This document shows positions 1 through 10,846 of a DNA stretch of 64,000 nucleotides, one piece after another. Position 1 is the first letter of the stretch. Each line of letters opens with the position of its first letter. The notes beneath the pieces were generated by a model that worked only from the letters and a program-made list of their open reading frames with translations, was not told the origin of the DNA and ran no database searches. Position numbers and translations under genes: made by a program. Origin of the DNA: Druceiella hillmani (Eukaryota; Arthropoda; Insecta; Lepidoptera; Hepialidae); NCBI GenBank assembly GCA_039881145.1, contig JAYKKI010000016.1:6101001-6165000 (forward strand), written 5' to 3'.

Positions 1-1390
1 AGGCTTAATGAACGTTTTAACTAATGTGGGCTTTAAACTTAAGTTAGTGTTTTTTTATGGATGAGACCGCTAGTATTTACAGTTTTCATATTTTTTCTTT
101 AAATAGGCGATATTTTTATTTAAATTTAAAACCCATTTTCCAAGCGACGGTTCAAGGAGTTATCCTTGGATGAAGATTATTCACAAATTAGTTCGTAATA
201 ATGTCCTAAAAAAAGTACCTAACAAAATGTTATTTCGTTTATAACAATTAAAAATTTGGTAGCTATTTTTTTTTAAAGTAAAAACATTTTTCGCCCAATA
301 TTTCAAAATACGAGACTATTTCAAAAATGTCGACGTCATTCAATCAAAATTGAAAACTTTTATCACAAATTTCAACAAAAATAATAAAAACATTTTCTTT
401 TAAAACAAATCTTTCCACTAAAAGCTTCAAGACACTTAATTATAGGAGAAACGTTATGTTCAGTAGAAAAAATTCGTACTTCAATAAAAAACAAAAAATT
501 TCTAATAGAAATATAATATACCGATATTTATTCACATGCGTCTCAATCGAATTATTTTGGCTCGTGACTTGTTATTTTATTTTTGTTTTTTTTTAATTAC
601 AAATTTATTAATTACAATACCAGAGAGGTATTTTATTTGTTTCGTATTGTCCAAATTAAAATTTCGAAATTTAACTTACCAACTTTGCGCATACATGCAA
701 AAATATACTTTGCAATCAAATAACAACGGACAGGAGTAAACCGCAATATTTTATGTTAGTAGAAATTCCAAAGCGCATGTCAACTATTCAGTAATCTGAA
801 ATATTTGACGACTGCGAGAGAAAATTTACCATTATGAACTCACTCGGCTGCTAAACTTTTAGATAACGAAGTATTTTACAAGAATCCTGTCCAGATCTCA
901 AGGATTTACATAAATACATTCTCATTACTTAAAACGAAGTATCATAGATAGACATTTATAACTCGACTTATCGTGTCCTTTATCTTAATCCAGTCGGCAG
1001 GATTTATGCAACGTAAATTCCTGAGGAGTAAACGCAAACGGATATGTTTAAAAAAACTATTTAAATGCAAATATTTGCTTTAAGCTCTTAAAAGATGTAG
1101 ATGGTAGCAAATGTTATTTACGCTGCTAATATTGCATAATGCGAATTCTTTCTTTTAAACTTATCTGGAAAACGAATTTGAATTAAGTTAATTATGTGTA
1201 AATGGGATCTTTAATTGGTATGCTCACAATAATTTTATTGCGATATCGGTAAGAGTGAGTATTTTAGACGAGACGAGTCTTCGAAGATATGTTCCATACA
1301 AGGCATAAAGTTCGTTTATGCAGATAATGGGATCCATATAACGGGATGCATACGAGATTTCGTTACGAAAGGTAGCACGGAAATTTTTTA
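1..1390. other. gene-free AT-rich stretch
   Basis: I see no coding region here. The sequence is AT-rich with poly-A and poly-T runs. The 67-codon open frame from 536 is low-complexity (Phe/Leu/Ile-rich) with no recognisable motif or splice context. The last part leads into the 3' flank of the mariner relic that follows. Confidence 0.6.
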
Positions 1391-1394
1391 TAAC

Positions 1395-1886
1395 ATCAAA
1401 AATGGAATCATTTTACAAGTTTGCAATTTATTTATTGTTTTTAAAATAGTCAACGTGGCACTCTACGCACCATTACATACGATGGAACCGATGAGAAAAG
1501 TAATCAGCCCCATCTTTCGTAGACGTCTCTTCCACATCCTATTAGAAGGCAGTTACCACTCATTCGGCTTCGTATTCCTCGCAATTTATCTTTTAGTTTT
1601 TGGAATTAATAGAAACAGCTCAGTGCGAGGCTGGAGCTATATGACAGATGCCACCATGTAATTTCAACACCCAAAGCAGTTAAATATTCGTTCCTTCGTC
1701 TGGCTAAATGAGCATAAGTGTTGTCTTGATAAAGTGAATTCTATTGGGAGGGAGTTTCTTTCGGATTTTCTTCTAAAACAACAGACAACAGGATTTTCTT
1801 CCAAAACAATTGTTGCACAATAATCCGTCCGTTAAAAGAACGAGACGATTACCTTTTTTCCAGCACTTCGTCCTTTCTTCACCTTT
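1395..1886 (-). pseudogene. mariner transposase relic (C-terminal half)
   Basis: Broken copy of a mariner-family (Tc1/mariner, DD34D) transposase, the enzyme that cuts and pastes the element at TA sites. Read on the minus strand, the frames give in order KGRSAGKKVIVSFF, then a degraded ATIVLEE stretch, then QDNTYAHLARRRNEYLTALG (matching the mariner HHDNA..HTA.. block), then a decayed YSPDLAP block (read as YSSSLAL) and LKDKLRGIR. These match the usual mariner order from mid-protein to the C-terminus. Several frameshifts and stops mean it is dead. The N-terminal half is missing: the mariner sequence stops at about 1886, exactly where a ribozyme-bearing repeat begins. The 3' flank (about 1395-1440) resembles the flank of the mariner relic near 17.3 kb, so the two are related. 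Confidence 0.85.
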
Positions 1887-2022
1887 GTAATACAACGAAA
1901 CTGGGGCGTGGTAAAGAATTTAAATAAAGTATAAATAATACTACGTCACGTAGTTTCATTTAATTGTGAAAAATTAAATTATAATGAATTTTTACAAAAT
2001 TAACGCCAAATATATTCAATAT
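1884..2022 (+). mobile_element. hammerhead-family repeat, copy 1 (5'-truncated)
   Basis: This stretch shares a long run with copies at 10.4, 18.7 and 57.1 kb. The shared order is TTGTAATACAACGAAAC, then GTGGTAAAG, then 'ataatactac', then 'gtagtttcatttaattgtga', ending in 'ccaaatatattcaatatt'. It starts inside the ribozyme stem II, so the CUGAAGA core box and 5' stem I strand are lost and this copy cannot be a ribozyme. The stem III segment is also altered. It abuts the mariner relic at about 1886. I see no clear target-site duplication. Confidence 0.75.
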
Positions 2023-2029
2023 TTGTATA

Positions 2030-3150
2030 TGATAAATCTATTTGTAGATAAATTTCTATTTCGGGTATTATACTACAACTGACAGCTAATATTTTACACT
2101 CGTCGTGAGAAAGTCTGATGACAAAAAGCTAAATGCATCTAATTTTCTTTGTAAAAAGGAAAGCAATCAAACGAAGAAAACTCTCTTCATTTTAATTATT
2201 TACTATTTCTTTTATGATATGTATTCCGAAAGAAATCTACATAAATACTTACATGCTAATCGAAGCCGTACTTCTTTTGCTTCTGTAAAAGTTACTAACA
2301 GCACAGTGTTACCACGAGTATATTTTGCCAATACCGATTAATTTTTGATTGCATTTTTTTTCTACCCGAGTACGGTGCAGCAACTTAGGGTATCAGGGTA
2401 TTGAATTTAACAATCTGTGTATGTATGTGTGCATGTATCTCTGTATGAATGTTTGATAATAGTCCAAAAACTGCTTAACTGATTTTAACGAATAAGGTAT
2501 CGATCGATTTATATTTGGTGTACGAGTGTCAGAGACTAAGTTTATTGAGACAATAAAAAACAGAATGAAGAAAACATTTTAAAACGAAGCTGTATAAAAC
2601 TAGAACCCGACTAAATCGAAAAAAACTGAAAAGTAGAAAAACAAGTTAGATAATCATAATTTCACTAAAAATTTATCGTCACTGAATTGGGAAACCGTGG
2701 ATAGCATTCAGTTTTGACACATGTTCTGCTAGAAAAAATATTGACATCTCAAAAGTAAAATTATGGTTATCTAACTTGTTTTCCAACTTTTCATTTTTTT
2801 TCGACGTAAATGGCTTTTAATTTTTTATAACTTCGTTTTTATTTCATTTCTTCATTCGTTATTGAAATCAACCTATAATTAACGATTAATTGTTACATGT
2901 TTCTTCACTTGTCACGTAGGAAAATGTCAAAAACCGAACCCATTTTTATTGTTAAATCACTATCTTTAATACCCTTGTAGTTCTCATACAAGATGTTACA
3001 TAGATCTTAAACTGTAATGACAATTCGCGTGTGAAATAAAGAGATCTCAATTAAAATTTAGAAAAACATTACAAAGATATTTTGGGACTGGAAAAATTTT
3101 TCCTTGCAAGTATTATTTAGTTGGATATCATTGAACTTATCTTTTAAAAC
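2030..3150. other. AT-rich non-coding stretch with a degraded repeat
   Basis: No gene seen. About 2400-2530 ('aactgcttaactgattttaac' context) resembles a decayed insect dispersed repeat related in style to the one near 37.0 kb ('ggctgaaccgatttggatg'). The remainder is unassigned AT-rich sequence. The 78-codon frame at 2105 has no family motif. Confidence 0.4.
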
Positions 3151-3159
3151 TAAATTAAG

Positions 3160-3660
3160 ATTTCACCGAACCTCACTCTACGCATGTTCCAACATGCACT
3201 TGACGGTTTTTAGGGTCCCTTATCTTAAGAGATAAAACGGAACCCTTATAAGGCCATAAACGTGTCAGTCCGTGCCACAGTCGTTTTTCTGAAAAACCGC
3301 TTAACGTGGAAACTTGAAATTTGACATAGTAATAAAACTTATTAATCCGCGCATTTCTCAACAGCTAAAACTCGAAATTATCTCCTTGGAAATTTTGAAA
3401 TTTTAATATGCCCATATTGTTTGCAAGATATTGTTTGAAAGGGCTAGTTGTTAATGTCGCAGAAGTACTTCTTTCGTAACTTTAATCAGTAAATTTTCAG
3501 AGGTATACTGAGAAATATGGGGGTAAAAATATTTTTCGGTCCTTATTGCCAATAATACAGAACACTTTTAGAAACTCACACAAAGATCGTAGGAAAATTA
3601 TAATGATGACTCTAGATGTCATAGCTTTTGAAATATTCATAATATATATCTCTTGCTTGA
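3160..3660. repeat. dispersed repeat family A (degraded copy)
   Basis: Contains 'tttttagggtcccttat' followed by 'aaaacggaacccttataagg', then 'tctgaaaaaccgctt', 'aacttgaaatttgacatagt' and, further on, 'gatcgtaggaaaattataat' with 'ctctagatgtcatag'. The same ordered blocks recur near 8.1-8.3, 17.8, 27.1-27.9, 35.7, 48.4, 51.2, 52.7 and 63.5 kb in either orientation. I recognise this as a repeat common in moths and butterflies. The class is uncertain; no coding capacity is visible. Confidence 0.6.
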
Positions 3661-4329
3661 TTATATTAGGTATTATTAAATATTCATTGCACTACGTAAT
3701 CCATATTATTATTGGCTTATAATAAATAATTTAACAACTTTATAATAAACTCAAAAATATAAATGCATAGACAGCCAACTACAACGTAAAAAACTTTGAA
3801 ATACTAGCAGGTTATTAGATTTTACGAAAGTAACTGAAAACTGCAATAAAAATAATAATTGAATTAGTTCAAAGAAGTTAATAAATAAAGTTTATAAATA
3901 TATTTATAAAACGATTTATAAATTATTAATAAGTTTATATTACAAATTTAATTATGCTATGAATTAAAGTAAGAAATAAAATAATTCAAACAATACAAAA
4001 AGGAGCAAGCGACATACCTGCTTTAGAGAATGGACAAGAAGATTAAAAGTAACTCTATATGAAATGGAGACTAATTGCCAGATTGTGAAGTATAAACTTT
4101 AAAACACCGATACTGATACAACATCGTAATATATTCTTGGTCAGCCTAATTAATTAATTTATTACTACTCACAAATAAATTGATGAGTAATGCGTATATC
4201 ATTACATACTTTAACTATTTAGAAGTCTTTAGTTTCGATATATTATTGACAGAGCATCTTTAGCACACTTTTATTAAATCGACCTGTAACTAAATAACTA
4301 TGTCATGGAATCTTCGAAACTAAATTTCA

Positions 4330-4765
4330 TGCACTTTTAATTTTTGCATCAACATTAAATTTTATTCGGATTGATTCAATGAAATAGAACTAGAAGTTAG
4401 ACATTGAACTCAATAAAGGAACAATGTTTCCTAACCTTCTAATTATTATATCATCACGAAATTTGGCAGATATGTATAGTTCTGATGACAACATAATATA
4501 ATGGCACCATCAAATTGATTCCATGGAAAAGAACCGGAAGTTAGACATTGAACTCGATAATGGAAAAATGTATCCTAACCGTGTTTAGGCTTCTAATTAT
4601 TTTATCAACATGAAACGTTACAGTGGTGTGTAATTCTCATGATAACACAATAAAATGGTAAGATTGGACTGTTACTATAAGATAGAACTGGAAGTTAGAC
4701 ACTGAACTCAATAAGGGAACAACGTATCTTAACCGTTTTTGGGCTTCTAATTGTTGTATACGCAG
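4330..4765 (+). repeat. three tandem copies of a ~144-154 bp unit
   Basis: The landmark 'gaagttagac' falls at about 4393, 4537 and 4691. It is followed each time by 'attgaactc' (or 'actgaactc'), 'aataa-gga', 'aatgt-tcctaacc' and 'ttctaatt'. Spacings are 144 and 154 bp. The units have diverged, so the array is old. No reading frame spans it. Confidence 0.8.
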
Positions 4766-5134
4766 TAGTCTAAGATCGAGCACCTTTGCGCCTAGGCAAG
4801 CATGCGTAGCTCTAAATAAAGTAAACTTACTTTGTGGTCTTCAAATAGAAGAATGAGATTGTTCCAAGCTTAACGATAATACGCTTGGCAATAATGATAC
4901 ATTGGAGACGATGAGCGTTCAATCGCCCAAAGACATATAATTAAAAAAGATACATCAACCTAATGAAAAATGCTGTTCTGTTAATTTGAATTCTGTAGAA
5001 AATTTTTTTTAATGAATTGTTAATATTTGTAAAATTATTTCTAAATATAATACAAAACAAGTTCAAAAAAATATTCTGTCCTTTAATGTAAGACTAAAAG
5101 TGAAAATAAATTAATAGCTTAAAATACTAAAAAA

Positions 5135-5490
5135 ACACGCTTTCGTAAATGCTGCACTAAAAAACTAAAAATAATTATCGAACCTGTTTTCTTTGTCTAC
5201 TCTGTAAAGGCTTTAGTGTAAGCCATGTTTGTTATTGAGTATAATATTTGAGTGTAAGAGCGTGAGGGGCTTTTTGAAAAAAAAAAAGATTTTGCATCTC
5301 AAATTGATATTACATGACTGAAAATGCTTAACATTTCAGTTAGATTCCAAGACAAATCGCCACGCCCTTTTACACTCAAATATTATAATCAATAAAAAGC
5401 ATGTCTTACACTAAAACCCTTAGAGGGTAGTCGGAGAAAACAGGTTCGATAATTATTTTTTGCTATTTAGTGCAGTATTTATGAAAGTGT
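5135..5490. mobile_element. long-TIR foldback element (MITE-like)
   Basis: Two inverted arms of about 130 bp (5135-5267 and 5357-5490) flank a ~90-bp spacer. Matching blocks, left arm against the reverse complement of the right arm, include 'ataattatcgaacctgtttt', 'tttagtgtaag' and 'tataatatttgagtgtaa'. The outer ends are ACACGCTTTCGTAAATG and ACACTTTCATAAATACTG, with visible divergence. There is no coding sequence, so it would be non-autonomous. I could not settle a target-site duplication, so the superfamily is open. Confidence 0.75.
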
Positions 5491-5924
5491 AATTAGTTTT
5501 AGTTTTATAATATTGTTAATTTATCCCCATTAATATTTTTTGTATCTCAAAAGTACCCTTGAGTAGAAATATCCCTTATTTTTGCCAAATCTTAAGCTTA
5601 ATCGTTCAGAACAGTCACAATATTTCTATTCTTCAGCTTTAAACTCGCTTTTCTTCATTCTAATAGTACAAAGATTCTGTCGGTATATTCTGCTGATGGC
5701 AGTTATTGACGAATTTATTTTCTATTTTAATTACAAAACTAGTCAAACATAAGCTGCAAAACGGTTCTTACTGCGCAAGCACCAAAATCTAAATTTCAAC
5801 TCCGTAGAATATTTGTGTATAACATAGGTAGACCTTAATTTAAATCTGAAACCTAAGCCATTTTTGGAAATAGTTTTCAATGTACATCCCACTGGAATAT
5901 ATAAATAGTTTTTGTGATTCTCTC

Positions 5925-6630
5925 CCAAACAGACAAGGACAAAACAGACTAAACGTCCTTCAGGGAATATTCGATCTGGATAAAAGTGTAAACTAGATTA
6001 TAAAGTAATTTAAATTCTAATAGTCATACCAATGGAAGCTCCCATCAAAATTATAGTATCTTCGTGAATATTTAACTAATAGGCAAGAAGAAAAACATGC
6101 AAATTTCCTATAGGTAATATTCGATCAAAATAAAAGGTGATTTAAATTTTACAATAATTTGATGTCCAATATCCACGACAGTTATCTTCAAGTTCTTTTG
6201 TATTTAATAATATATTAATTTATAGTTTCCAAATATCTCACAATCATATTACTTAAAAAATATGGCATACCAACAAACAAATGAGAGAGAATACCAATTA
6301 GGATTAATTTTTTATATTTTCATGTACATATTGCAAACACTAAAGCAGCTATAATAAAATATGTAAACAAATAGGCAAAGAGAAGTAGAGACAAATATTA
6401 TTTAGGGAATATTACCATTCTCTACTTAGATATACCTAGATTTAATATTGATTTATACTCCAATGGTCATAGTAATAGAATTTCCCTTCAAATTGGTCTA
6501 GCTCTTTAATCGTGATTTTCTAACAAACAGACAAGGCGGAAAACAAACAAAATGTTCTGTACGGAATATTTGATCGGGATAAACGGTAATCTAGTTTTTA
6601 TGACACTTAACTCCCCAATAATCAGCCACG
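5925..6630 (+). repeat. diverged precursor units of the 59/55-bp satellite
   Basis: Blocks of the type 'aaacagacaagg' ... 'ggaatattcgatc' ... 'ggataaa' ... 'ccaat-gtcat' ... 'aatttcccttcaaat' recur at about 5929, 6084, 6370 and 6518, at irregular spacing. The last block runs straight into the homogeneous array at 6631. The 59-bp satellite unit therefore looks like an amplified part of one of these longer, older units. Confidence 0.55.
6226..6372 (+). repeat. dispersed direct repeat, partner at 10847-10995
   Basis: About 145 bp containing 'aatatggcataccaacaaa', 'atgagagagaatacc' and 'gcagctataataaaatatgt' is shared in the same orientation and with high similarity with 10847-10995, about 4.6 kb away. 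The similarity is higher than for most other repeats here, which suggests a more recent duplication or insertion. Confidence 0.75.
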
Positions 6631-6980
6631 AAAATTTCCTTCAAATCGATGTAGTATTTGTACGTGCTGCTCTAACTAACAGGCAAACTAAAATTTCCTT
6701 CAAATCGATGTAGTATTTGTACGTACTGCTCTAACTAACAGGCAAACTAAAATTTCCTTCAAATCGATGTAGTATTTGTACGCGCTGCTCTAACAGGCAA
6801 ACTAAAATTTCCTTCAAATCGATGTAGTATTTGTACGTGCTGCTCTAACTAACAGGCAAACTAAAATTTCCTTCAAATCGATGTAGTATTTGTACGCGCT
6901 GCTCTAACAGGCAAACTAAAATTTCCTTCAAATCGATGTAGTATTTGTACGTGCTGCTCTAACTAACAGGCAAACTAAAA
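6631..6980 (+). repeat. six-unit satellite with alternating 59/55-bp monomers
   Basis: Units begin with 'aaaatttccttcaaatcg' at 6631, 6690, 6749, 6804, 6863 and 6918 and end near 6977, so lengths are 59, 59, 55, 59, 55, 59. The 55-bp variant reads 'cgcgctgctctaacagg'; the 59-bp variant reads 'cgtgctgctctaactaac' and carries an extra 'taac'. The near-identity of units and the repeated 59+55 dimer imply recent unequal exchange. The length is not a multiple of three and no frame is maintained. Confidence 0.95.
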
Positions 6981-6984
6981 CTGT

Positions 6985-8100
6985 AAAAGTAAACTATTTT
7001 ATTTAATCACTACTACGTAATTAGCAAGCCTGGTAAAGCGAAATTATTCTACGTTATATGTATATTTTGTATTCATTGGTTTTTGTAAAAGCCAGAAACT
7101 TTACGCAAATCGACGTCAGAGTTTGACTTTGTAATAGTTGTATCTTCACTTTTATTTATATTCTAATTCAAATATTTATGTTTTAATTAAATAGGTAACA
7201 ATGTTAAATAAATATAATGCTATTTCACGCACTGACTGTAGTATAACCGAAATTATTATCTTTTACTTTTCACAAGACCATACAAAGAAGAAGAATTTTT
7301 TGAAAAGAAATGTTAGGGTATGAGGACGAATCGTATAGGAATCTGTGTATATCTATGTGTGTACACCTTCAGAGGCTTATGACATCTAACCGAAGCATAC
7401 AGATGACTACTGACTTCTTTTAATTGAAAATACTTAGCGAAATGAACAAAACAAAAAGTTTCCGAGCGCGGAATTCATTATTACTATTATGTATTAATGC
7501 TTGAGTTATGTCATCAACAATTTAAACTTAAGTCGACTTCTATTCTGATAGTTAATAAATCTATAGAAAAAATAATCACGAAAATCTGTCAAGAATTTAA
7601 ATCTATAATGTGTCGGCATACGTACACATACGTACTACAGACCAATAGACGGTAACGCATATAATTTTTCAAAGGCAAATTTAGATCATAGTAAATATGT
7701 AAAAGATAAAAAAATGCCATTTTTTAAAAAAAATACCATTTTTTCGTGGAAGATTTCCTCTTTCCAAAAAGCTATGTTAATTATGATTACTTGTAAAATT
7801 ACACAAGTTATAATTACTTACTCGCTAAAACTCTAGGCTGTCAGTCTAGTCGATAATAAAGCACATACTAGTGGGATGTGCAATGTGTTAATAAAAAATC
7901 TGTCAAGCAAGAGTGGAATTCACCCTACGAGGATTCCGTACACATTTAGGCATTTATAATCATTTAATGGTACATATTTTTATTAAAGTAACGAAAATAT
8001 ATTTATTGCCTACTATATGTTTCACAGGCGCGTATTTAAAAAAATATGTGATATAACTGCAACTTAACGATTTTCGGATCTTTTTCTTTACTTGTGCCAT
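6985..8100. other. AT-rich stretch without recognised genes
   Basis: No gene or clear mobile element seen. Scattered short motifs are present (for example 'catacgtacacatacgtac' near 7618), but nothing I can assign. Confidence 0.4.
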
Positions 8101-8340
8101 AAGACCTTGCTTTTTGCTAAATTTCATGATTGTAGGTTAATGGAAAATAGCTTTGATTTATTTGCAAGTGTCAGAATAAGCGGCATAAATGGTCGTTACA
8201 GCTCCAAGGATCCATAGACTATAGTATTTCATATTAGTTTCAACTTGAAATCTCATGAGCTCTTGATAGCCAGACAGACGGACAACGAAGTGATCCTATA
8301 AGGTTTCCTTTTTTCCTTTTGAGGTACGGAACCCTAAAAA
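8100..8340 (+). repeat. dispersed repeat family A copy with intact 3' end
   Basis: Ends in 'gccagacagacggacaacg', then 'gtgatcctataagg', 'tttccttttgaggtacgg' and 'aaccctaaaaa'. This end sequence is the most recognisable part of the family and the main pointer to a lepidopteran host. It has no coding capacity. Confidence 0.7.
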
Positions 8341-8344
8341 ACCC

Positions 8345-9685
8345 CTCAGTTTCCACAAACACTTAAAACTCATTCTTCATATTTTGTAAAGTAATAAACC
8401 AATATCTAAAACTATTAAATCTTTCAAATACATTTAAAGGACCAATTTAATTGCGAACATTTTTAAAAGGTTAGCCTTTCTTTGAACTGACACACTCGAT
8501 TAGTAACAAGACATGACAAAACTTATTCACAATTTTGTTCATGAGGACTCCGAACGGGTTCAAAAACAAAACTTTTCAATTTCCACATTAGATCAGAGCT
8601 TGTCCTTGTCAAAGTTTTTTTCCTTGCCAGAAGCGTAGAGCGTCCTTGCGATCACGTACGACACAACTAATTTAATAAAATCGCGATTTCACGATTTTTT
8701 ATCAAGAAAGTTAGTGATCCTTTCAAGAAAAAGGTTGTAGTTCTGAATAAAAATCTTATTATTAAGGTCGGATCGTTATTGTGTTTTGTTAAGCTTGTGC
8801 TAAAATATATTTCTACACTAACACTCAAATCAAAAAGGACAACCTACTCAAATATGCATTCAATCAACTTTCATTTATTAAAAATGTAAAATATAATTAA
8901 AAAATATTTTCAAAATTACGTAAAATAACCTCATGATTGAGGAGAAATTATTTCCAATTCCTTAAATTTTACCAGCTTATTTGTTATCAACAATTTAATT
9001 ACATAAATCAAAATAATAAACTATTAACGACCAGCTTTTCCGAAGTTTAACTCGTTTAAACTTCTTCATTTACACGATTGAGTGCTAATGGTCAATGACT
9101 GAACCGGTAATGAAACCAAGATTTATTACCTCTATTGTTTTTTTTTATTTTCTGAGGTAGTTATAAAATATTATACATATAACATACTCTACTTTTCTAT
9201 TTAGATGTTGAGAAATACAATAATGTAAATCGTTATTTGAATTAAGTAAATAGTTATTTTATGTTATATTAATACAAATAAAGAAACGGATATTATTTTT
9301 TCATATCTCTATTATATTCCATCGTCTTGGTACATACTTTATTTAACCCCTATGGTCCTATGCTGTAAAAAAATTAGCACGTAACAAACATACAAATAGA
9401 CATACAGACAGAAATTACAAAAACGGTCGAATCATTCCTAATAATTTATTTATAGTCATCAAAATCATTCAAATATCATTCAAATACCACTAACCTGTTA
9501 ACTTATTTAAACTTACTCTTTTATTCTATGTTTAGACAACCAAACATTTACAATTCATTTGAATACCTTGTGTTAAATTGCATAAACAATGTTAAAATAG
9601 TTTTTCATTGTATATGATTATTTTATTCATAAATCATAATTTCAAGATATAAGCAGAAGAGTTTTGGACAAGTCCTACAATTTGA
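8345..9685. other. AT-rich stretch without recognised genes
   Basis: No coding or element structure recognised. A slightly more GC-balanced patch lies at about 8600-8670 ('gcgatcacgtacgacac'), without a supporting frame or promoter motif set. Confidence 0.4.
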
Positions 9686-9689
9686 CCGA

Positions 9690-9960
9690 GTTATAAAGCT
9701 TTTTTTGTTTTATTTGGCGTTTTGATTAGGACGGTGATACTAACTTGTGACGTCAATTTTTATAAATTCCTATCTCATTCATTTTACGAGAGTGAATGAG
9801 ATAGGAAGATATCAGCATTCTATCCCTACCATTAAATTGAAAAGCTCATAATTCGCTTATTTTTATTCAATTTTTGTAATTTTTCAATAATTCATAAGTA
9901 GTTAACTGCCCAAATGGAGCTATTATAATGTTAATATAACACAGTTCTACCAATGCGGAA
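9690..9960 (+). repeat. dispersed repeat family B, partner at 48815-49015
   Basis: Shared order with 48815-49015: 'ctatctcattc' or a decayed form, 'acgagagtg', 'gagatagga' or 'gagacgagg', 'agatat-cagca', 'tctat/tctgtc', 'attaaatt', 'aactcataa', then 'gtagttggcta' or 'gtagttaactg'. In this copy 'cctatctcattca' and 'tgaatgagatagg' (9771-9809) form a 13-bp hairpin. Confidence 0.55.
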
Positions 9961-10354
9961 TACTCGTAACATAAACAAATTTCACGAGGTCTGGCTGGTG
10001 CTTATTATTTTTATTTAACATATGTTTTTTCTATTCCTATCTTTCGACACCATTGTTTGTTCTTTTTTTTATTATTTTTCTGCTGACAATATTTGGGAGT
10101 TAACAAACATGTAGATTTTAAAATACTTAATTTAGAGCTCTCTTTCCAATTTTCTATAGCCTTAGATTTAATCGCGGTTACTTAAAATCAGTGGAACAGT
10201 CAATATAGAACTGTAGTTTGGTACCAAATGGAAAATAGTAATTATGTTATACAAAACTAAACATTTATATCAATTTCCGGTTTAAAAATGTGTTAGTTTT
10301 ACGTTATGAATAAATTAGTCAAATACTGCTTCATGATGTCCAACCAGTGGATAA

Positions 10355-10367
10355 TACAAACAGTAAA
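10355..10367 (+). repeat. target-site duplication, left (TACAAACAGTAAA)
   Basis: An identical 13-mer is at 10599-10611. It immediately flanks the foldback hammerhead-family insertion and shows that the inverted-arm unit was inserted as one piece. Confidence 0.85.
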
Positions 10368-10598
10368 CACAATTAAATGAAACTACGTGATGTAGTATTA
10401 TTTCTACTTTCTTTAATTTCTTTACCACGACCTAGGTTTCGTTGTATTACAATATCCCACCTGAAGATGTTGTAATACAACGAAACCTAGGTCATGGTAA
10501 AGAAATTAAAGAAAGTAGAAATAATACTACATCACGTAGTTTCATTTAATTGTGAATTATGAATTTCTACAAAATTAACGCCAAATATATTCAATATT
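10368..10598 (+). mobile_element. hammerhead-family foldback insertion, copy 2
   Basis: A 231-bp insertion bounded by 13-bp target-site duplications. The left arm (10368-10452) is an inverted copy truncated inside ribozyme stem II; the right arm runs from the 5' stem I strand to the element end 'attcaatatt'. The shared arm contains 'ccacgacctaggtttcg' (inverted) or 'cgaaacctagg' (direct), 'aagtagaaataatactac' and 'gtagtttcatttaattgtg'. The inverted arrangement of terminal repeats, the variable-length duplication and the hammerhead fold fit the pseudo-LTRs of Penelope-like retroelements. No reverse transcriptase or GIY-YIG sequence is present, so this would be a terminus-only or non-autonomous derivative. 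A non-PLE SINE or retrozyme-like origin cannot be excluded. Confidence 0.7.
10457..10497 (+). ncRNA. type I hammerhead ribozyme (near-complete core)
   Basis: Read 5' to 3': stem I strand CCAC (10457-10460); core box CUGAAGA (10461-10467); one extra U (10468); stem II GUUGU/ACAAC with loop AAU (10469-10481); core GAAA (10482-10485); a tiny stem III in which A-CC pairs with GG-U around a UA loop (10485-10492); cleavage base C at 10493 (motif GUC); then AUGG as the returning stem I strand. All catalytic-core positions fit the hammerhead consensus. The defect is the first stem I pair, A10494 opposite C10460; the inverted copy at 18.8 kb keeps GUGG/CCAC at this place. The extra base after CUGAAGA and the very short stem III are, to my knowledge, typical of Penelope-type hammerheads. 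Activity of this copy is uncertain. Confidence 0.65.
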
Positions 10599-10846
10599 TA
10601 CAAACAGTAAAAATAAAAGTCATATACCCCTATCCAGATATGTTCGTATCTACTTAAAATTTTCTATTTTCTTTTCACGAATACATGTGTTAATATATAT
10701 AACGTACATTACCACATCCACTGTTGTCCTTTACGAAATCTTTAATCTATTTCAAGTTCCTCTTTCTTGAACACCCAAGGTTTCTTCCTTTATCTCTTCT
10801 TTCTTAAATATTCTTTCTCTTCTGAGTAGTTTAGCCAATTGTTCGA

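Noticed and set aside
6631..6980. CRISPR-like array
   Set aside because: Units are contiguous near-identical repeats without unique spacers, and the host is clearly eukaryotic; it is a satellite.
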